The translations under genes and the position numbers were made by a program. A DNA stretch of 5,788 bases. Source: Oscillospiraceae bacterium. Its GTDB lineage: Bacteria > Bacillota > Clostridia > Oscillospirales > Acutalibacteraceae. The stretch lies in assembly GCA_902796295.1 (NCBI GenBank), contig CADBOL010000166.1:1-5788 (forward strand), read 5' to 3'. Within the stretch, counting starts at the first letter, position 1, and the number at the start of each line of letters is the position of its first letter. Positions 3,148 through 5,788 of the stretch are shown here, piece by piece. The notes under the pieces are model-generated. The model saw only the letters and a list, made by a program, of their open reading frames with translations, was not told the origin of the DNA and ran no database searches.

Positions 3148-5788
3148 TCAATCAGCCGTTGATCTTATCTGAGAAATAAGAGAGCGGATAAGAGAGAATA
3201 AAGTCCTCGCAAACGATAAAACAAAGCTGAATATCCTCATGAGCAGCGATGAACCGTCTGATGAATCCGACGGCGTCCCGTCTCCCTGAGGAGTACCCGG
3301 GTCTGCCGAAGGAGGTGTGACGGGGTCATCCGGGTCATCGGGAGTATCATTCCACGGAGGAATAATAACCGGCACTGTCGGATCATCGGGATCCTCAGAC
3401 GGATTATGCCACGGCGGGGTGATTGCCGGGTCGGTCTTTGACTCGTTGATGTTGAATTCCGCCGAAGCCGTTCCCGAGAAATTACCGATACCCGTCAGCG
3501 TTGCTTTCGCCGTGCCGACAGAGATATTGTTTGTATAGATGACATTGTAGTCAACGCCCTTGCGCAGGGTTTTGCCGTTATATTTCACCGTGAGCGCGGG
3601 AGTGATTTCACTGCCGGTATATTTTCTGTCGCTTATGCTCTCAATGCCCGCCTCTGATATATCTCTGGTAAGTATCGAGAAATTGACAACACTTGTAAAC
3701 ATCTTGTAAGTATTGATACCGCTGACCTTTACTACCGCCGTGCCGACATCGGTGTTATCAGAGTATCTGACCTTGAAATCAACTCCCTTTGAGAGCTGAT
3801 TTCCGCTCAGGGAAACATTCACGGGCGGCTCAATGTCTTTGCCTGTATATCTCTGACTCGGTATCGGCTCAACGACAAAGGTGCTGACCGGTATATTGTT
3901 TTCCACAGCGTAATTATACGCGTATGAATCCTCGTTACAGTAAATCGTGAGCTTTGGGCAGTTTGCAAAAGCATCGGGGAAAATGACCTCAACGCTGTCG
4001 GCGATTATAGCTGTCTCAAGATTTTCACAGTCTGCAAAGGCAAGCGACTGGACTGTGTTGACATTGCCTCCGAGAGCGACCGTCTGAAGCGACGCGCAGT
4101 ATCTGAAGCACTGAAGCTCAACAACCTGAAGCTCCGCCGCTTCAAATTCATCAACCGCTTCGCCGAGCGAAACAACGCCGACGCCGCTGCCCTCAAAGCT
4201 GTTTGGGAAAAGCTTCTCAATCCCGGCAAAATTGAATACCGTGAGCGATGTGCAGCCGGCAAAGGCGAGCTTGCCGATAAGCTTGCTCTCCGATTCCCAG
4301 GTGAATGAAGTCAGCGCAGTGCAGTTTTTGAAGCATTCCTCCGGGATATAGACAACATTGCGCGACATATAGACCGTTTCGAGCGATTCGCAGCCGGAGA
4401 ATGAATTCCTGCCGATATTCTTGACGCTGTCGGCAATATATATTTCTCTGAGCTTATTGCAGCCGTTGAAGGTGTTATCGCCTATCAGGAATACCTTACC
4501 GTTTATTACAACCGACTCGAGCTCCGAGCAGTTTTCAAAGCAGCCGTCGCCGAGGCTTTCAAGACTGTCGGGCATGACTATGCTTTTAAGCCCGGTATCC
4601 GCAAAGGAATATGACCCGATATCCGTTACACAGTCGGGGATAGTGACACTCTCAACTCCGCGCGCGCTTCTGAGCAGATTATCCGGTATATATTTGATTT
4701 TATCGCCGAAATTGAATTGCTTTAAATTCAGGCAGTTTTCAAAAGGATAATGGTTATACCCCAGAGACATATCCAATACGCAGGATGAAGGCAGATAGTC
4801 AACGCGCTCAAGCAATTTATTTCTGTAGAAGGCCGCATCACCCAGAAGAGTTACGCTCTCCGGAATCCTGACATATTTTAACTCGGAAAAAGCAAATGCT
4901 GCCGCGAGAATCGTTTTGACCGTATCCGGAATGATGATTTCTTCCGCGGAAAGATGCCAAAAAGCACATTCGCCGATTATTTCAACGCCCGGCTCCATTT
5001 CAATCTCACCGGTTATTACGGCTTCCTCAAATATATTTTCACCCAATTCTCTGACGGTATCTTTGATTATTAATTTCCCGATCTTTGATGATTCATCCAA
5101 TATCCCGATTCCGTCGGAATTCAGATTCTTACATCTGTAAATCAAAGTACCTATCTGTGAATCGTATATTAACGGTGACTGCGCTTTATTGAGTGAGGCG
5201 GGTAAATCAAGCTCTCCGGTTTTGGCGTTTTCAAATGCATGTTCACCGATCTGCTCCGCACCTTCGGGGATAACGAGCTTTTCCGCAGTCAGGTAATAGA
5301 AGCAATGCTCAGGAATGTTTCTGATAACGGCATTAATAATAAGCTCGGGAACAGTCAGCGATGAAAGCGCGTATTCTTCAAGATAAAACACTTTTGCGGG
5401 AATGATGATTGATTCCGTGTAACGGTTGCCGCTCAATGCCTGCTTCTCAATTTTTTCAAGGTTTTCCGGTAAAGTTACGGAAGTCAGTCTGTTATAGGCA
5501 AACGCTTCCTCGCTCAGAATATTTATGCCGGCGGGTAAAACCAGATCGCCCAGTATTCCGGCGTAATAGAATGCGCGCGCTCCGATTTGCTCTACCGATG
5601 ACGGAAGCGATAAGGTAAACCGGTTGCCGTAATTCTTATGCTTATATTTATAATTGAAAGCATCGGGGCCGATTGACCTGACTCCTTCGGAGATTGTAAC
5701 CTCTGTTAACCGGCTTGATGTTGAGCCGATATCCTCAAAAAACATCCTTTCGGGTATTCTTCTGAGACTTGAAGGAATATAGATTTTA
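3148..5788 (-). CDS. BspA-like leucine-rich-repeat surface protein (N-terminus missing)
   Basis: The visible frame encodes 879 residues and ends with TGA at 3150-3148. It is open to the right edge, and the 14 codons upstream of the Met at 5745 read KIYIPSSLRRIPER, itself leucine-rich-repeat sequence. The true start and any signal peptide are therefore outside the window. Numbering from that Met: about 24 BspA/LRR_5-type repeats of roughly 20-25 residues (1-600), a terminal cap with the familiar SYAYNYAVENNIP pattern (about 600-623), two Ig-like repeats (about 624-697 and 698-768), a Pro/Asp-rich linker (769-831) and a 34-residue amphipathic C-terminus (832-865). BspA-type proteins of other bacteria bind host matrix proteins or act as adhesins; for this one, surface display and binding are inference. 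No LPXTG sorting motif, SLH domain or choline-binding repeat is present at the C-terminus, so the terminal helix may replace them. It is the upstream member of a likely two-gene unit with the DUF6273 gene. Confidence 0.92.
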   Translation of the reverse strand, partial: KIYIPSSLRRIPERMFFEDIGSTSSRLTEVTISEGVRSIGPDAFNYKYKHKNYGNRFTLSLPSSVEQIGARAFYYAGILGDLVLPAGINILSEEAFAYNRLTSVTLPENLEKIEKQALSGNRYTESIIIPAKVFYLEEYALSSLTVPELIINAVIRNIPEHCFYYLTAEKLVIPEGAEQIGEHAFENAKTGELDLPASLNKAQSPLIYDSQIGTLIYRCKNLNSDGIGILDESSKIGKLIIKDTVRELGENIFEEAVITGEIEMEPGVEIIGECAFWHLSAEEIIIPDTVKTILAAAFAFSELKYVRIPESVTLLGDAAFYRNKLLERVDYLPSSCVLDMSLGYNHYPFENCLNLKQFNFGDKIKYIPDNLLRSARGVESVTIPDCVTDIGSYSFADTGLKSIVMPDSLESLGDGCFENCSELESVVINGKVFLIGDNTFNGCNKLREIYIADSVKNIGRNSFSGCESLETVYMSRNVVYIPEECFKNCTALTSFTWESESKLIGKLAFAGCTSLTVFNFAGIEKLFPNSFEGSGVGVVSLGEAVDEFEAAELQVVELQCFRYCASLQTVALGGNVNTVQSLAFADCENLETAIIADSVEVIFPDAFANCPKLTIYCNEDSYAYNYAVENNIPVSTFVVEPIPSQRYTGKDIEPPVNVSLSGNQLSKGVDFKVRYSDNTDVGTAVVKVSGINTYKMFTSVVNFSILTRDISEAGIESISDRKYTGSEITPALTVKYNGKTLRKGVDYNVIYTNNISVGTAKATLTGIGNFSGTASAEFNINESKTDPAITPPWHNPSEDPDDPTVPVIIPPWNDTPDDPDDPVTPPSADPGTPQGDGTPSDSSDGSSLLMRIFSFVLSFARTLFSLIRSLISQIRSTAD
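3151..3252 (-). other. C-terminal Arg/Ser-striped amphipathic helix
   Basis: The last 34 residues (SSLLMRIFSFVLSF..., ending IRSTAD) follow the disordered linker. They are hydrophobic except for a regular polar stripe: counted within the segment, S2, R6, S9, S13, R16, S20, R23, S27 and R30, alternating steps of 4 and 3. All charged residues before the final Asp are Arg. This is not a classical transmembrane anchor, because Arg interrupts it throughout, and not an LPXTG signal. A membrane-surface-associating helix or a coiled-coil-like assembly segment would fit. The function is inferred; the pattern is directly visible. Confidence 0.6.
3253..3441 (-). other. Pro/Asp-rich linker with a 19-residue internal duplication
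   Basis: This stretch, residues 769-831 from the Met at 5745, is low-complexity and rich in Pro, Asp, Thr, Ser and Gly. It looks disordered and acidic, like a wall-spanning or spacer segment. Within it PPW and DPDDP both recur 19 residues apart (Trp 779 and 798; DPDDP at 785 and 804), so a 57-base unit occurs twice in tandem. It ends in a Gly/Ser-rich tail just before the C-terminal helix. Confidence 0.7.
3442..3876 (-). repeat. Two tandem Ig-like beta-sandwich repeats (YTG...VGTA type)
   Basis: Two units of about 70-74 residues share the order YTGxxIxPxxxV, then a G-x-x-L-x-x-G-V-D-F/Y segment, a Y-[ST]-[DN]-N segment, VGTA and a later G-I motif. Unit one includes QRYTGKDIEPPVNVSL and NTDVGTAVVKVSGI; unit two includes RKYTGSEITPALTVKY and NISVGTAKATLTGIG. 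This module is familiar C-terminal to leucine-rich repeats in clostridial surface proteins, where it probably works as a rigid stalk between the binding domain and the wall. The exact database family could not be fixed by eye; MBG-like is the nearest description. Confidence 0.7.
3877..5788 (-). repeat. BspA-type (LRR_5) leucine-rich-repeat array, about 24 units
   Basis: The repeating pattern is hxxVxIPxxVxxIGxxAFxxCxxL with a period near 23 residues, for example ESVTIPDCVTDIGSYSF and REIYIADSVKNIGRNSF. It starts before the window edge and ends in a cap of the SYAYNYAVENNIP type, as in other BspA-like proteins. The array has two flavours. The N-terminal part (Met-based residues 1-340) is poor in Cys, with 5 in 340 residues, and often ends units with aromatic or short linkers. 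The C-terminal part (341-603) has 13 Cys and mostly canonical xCxxL unit ends. Two units are irregular: one near residues 176-222 is long and degenerate, and one near 522-553 carries extra residues. The fold should be an elongated solenoid suited to protein or glycan binding; the ligand is unknown. Confidence 0.9.

Noticed and set aside
3317..5618. Frames inside the leucine-rich-repeat gene (for example 3317-3538 plus, 4005-4262 minus, 4421-4750 plus, 5409-5618 plus)
   Set aside because: The repeat frame is continuous and well patterned; these alternatives have no motif or ribosome site, and the Gly/Ser-rich one at 3317 is just the antisense of the Pro/Asp linker.
5743..5745. ATG at 5745 as the start of the leucine-rich-repeat gene
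   Set aside because: The frame stays open upstream to the window edge and encodes further repeat sequence, with no signal peptide after this Met.

Overview
The window comes from an anaerobic, host-associated Firmicute, most likely a gut Clostridia lineage of the Oscillospiraceae/Ruminococcaceae type. This is inferred from domain content only: BspA-type leucine-rich repeats, DUF6273-type domains with WWLRSP motifs, an InlB/Listeria-Bacteroides repeat, and GH...YCxxCG repeats. That mix is common in secreted proteins of gut Clostridia. GC content is moderate. No RNA gene, insertion sequence, CRISPR array, attachment site, origin or terminator could be supported.

Two long protein genes fill almost the whole window, both on the minus strand, and both are cut by a window edge. 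Reading in the direction of transcription, the first (5788 to 3148) is a BspA-like leucine-rich-repeat surface protein. Its N-terminus lies beyond the right edge. The frame is open to base 5788 and still encodes leucine-rich repeat, so the ATG at 5745 is an internal methionine. The visible part is about 24 repeats, two Ig-like beta-sandwich repeats, a Pro/Asp linker with a 19-residue internal duplication, and a C-terminal amphipathic helix.

After a 52-base gap comes the second gene (3095 to 1), which runs off the left edge. It has a strong ribosome binding site and a signal peptide, then two tandem DUF6273-type domains, one InlB-type repeat, a cysteine-rich stretch with four 46-residue units, a DGxCxxCG element and the start of an Ig-like module. 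All 1031 complete codons were read through without a stop.

The short same-strand gap without a hairpin suggests co-transcription. Both genes look like large modular extracellular proteins for adhesion or ligand binding; no enzymatic active site was recognised. The most unusual details are the C-terminal helix with a strict 4-3 polar stripe, the exactly periodic cysteine repeats with an alternating A-B-A-B pattern, and an EF-hand-like loop and cysteine cluster found only in the second DUF6273 copy.
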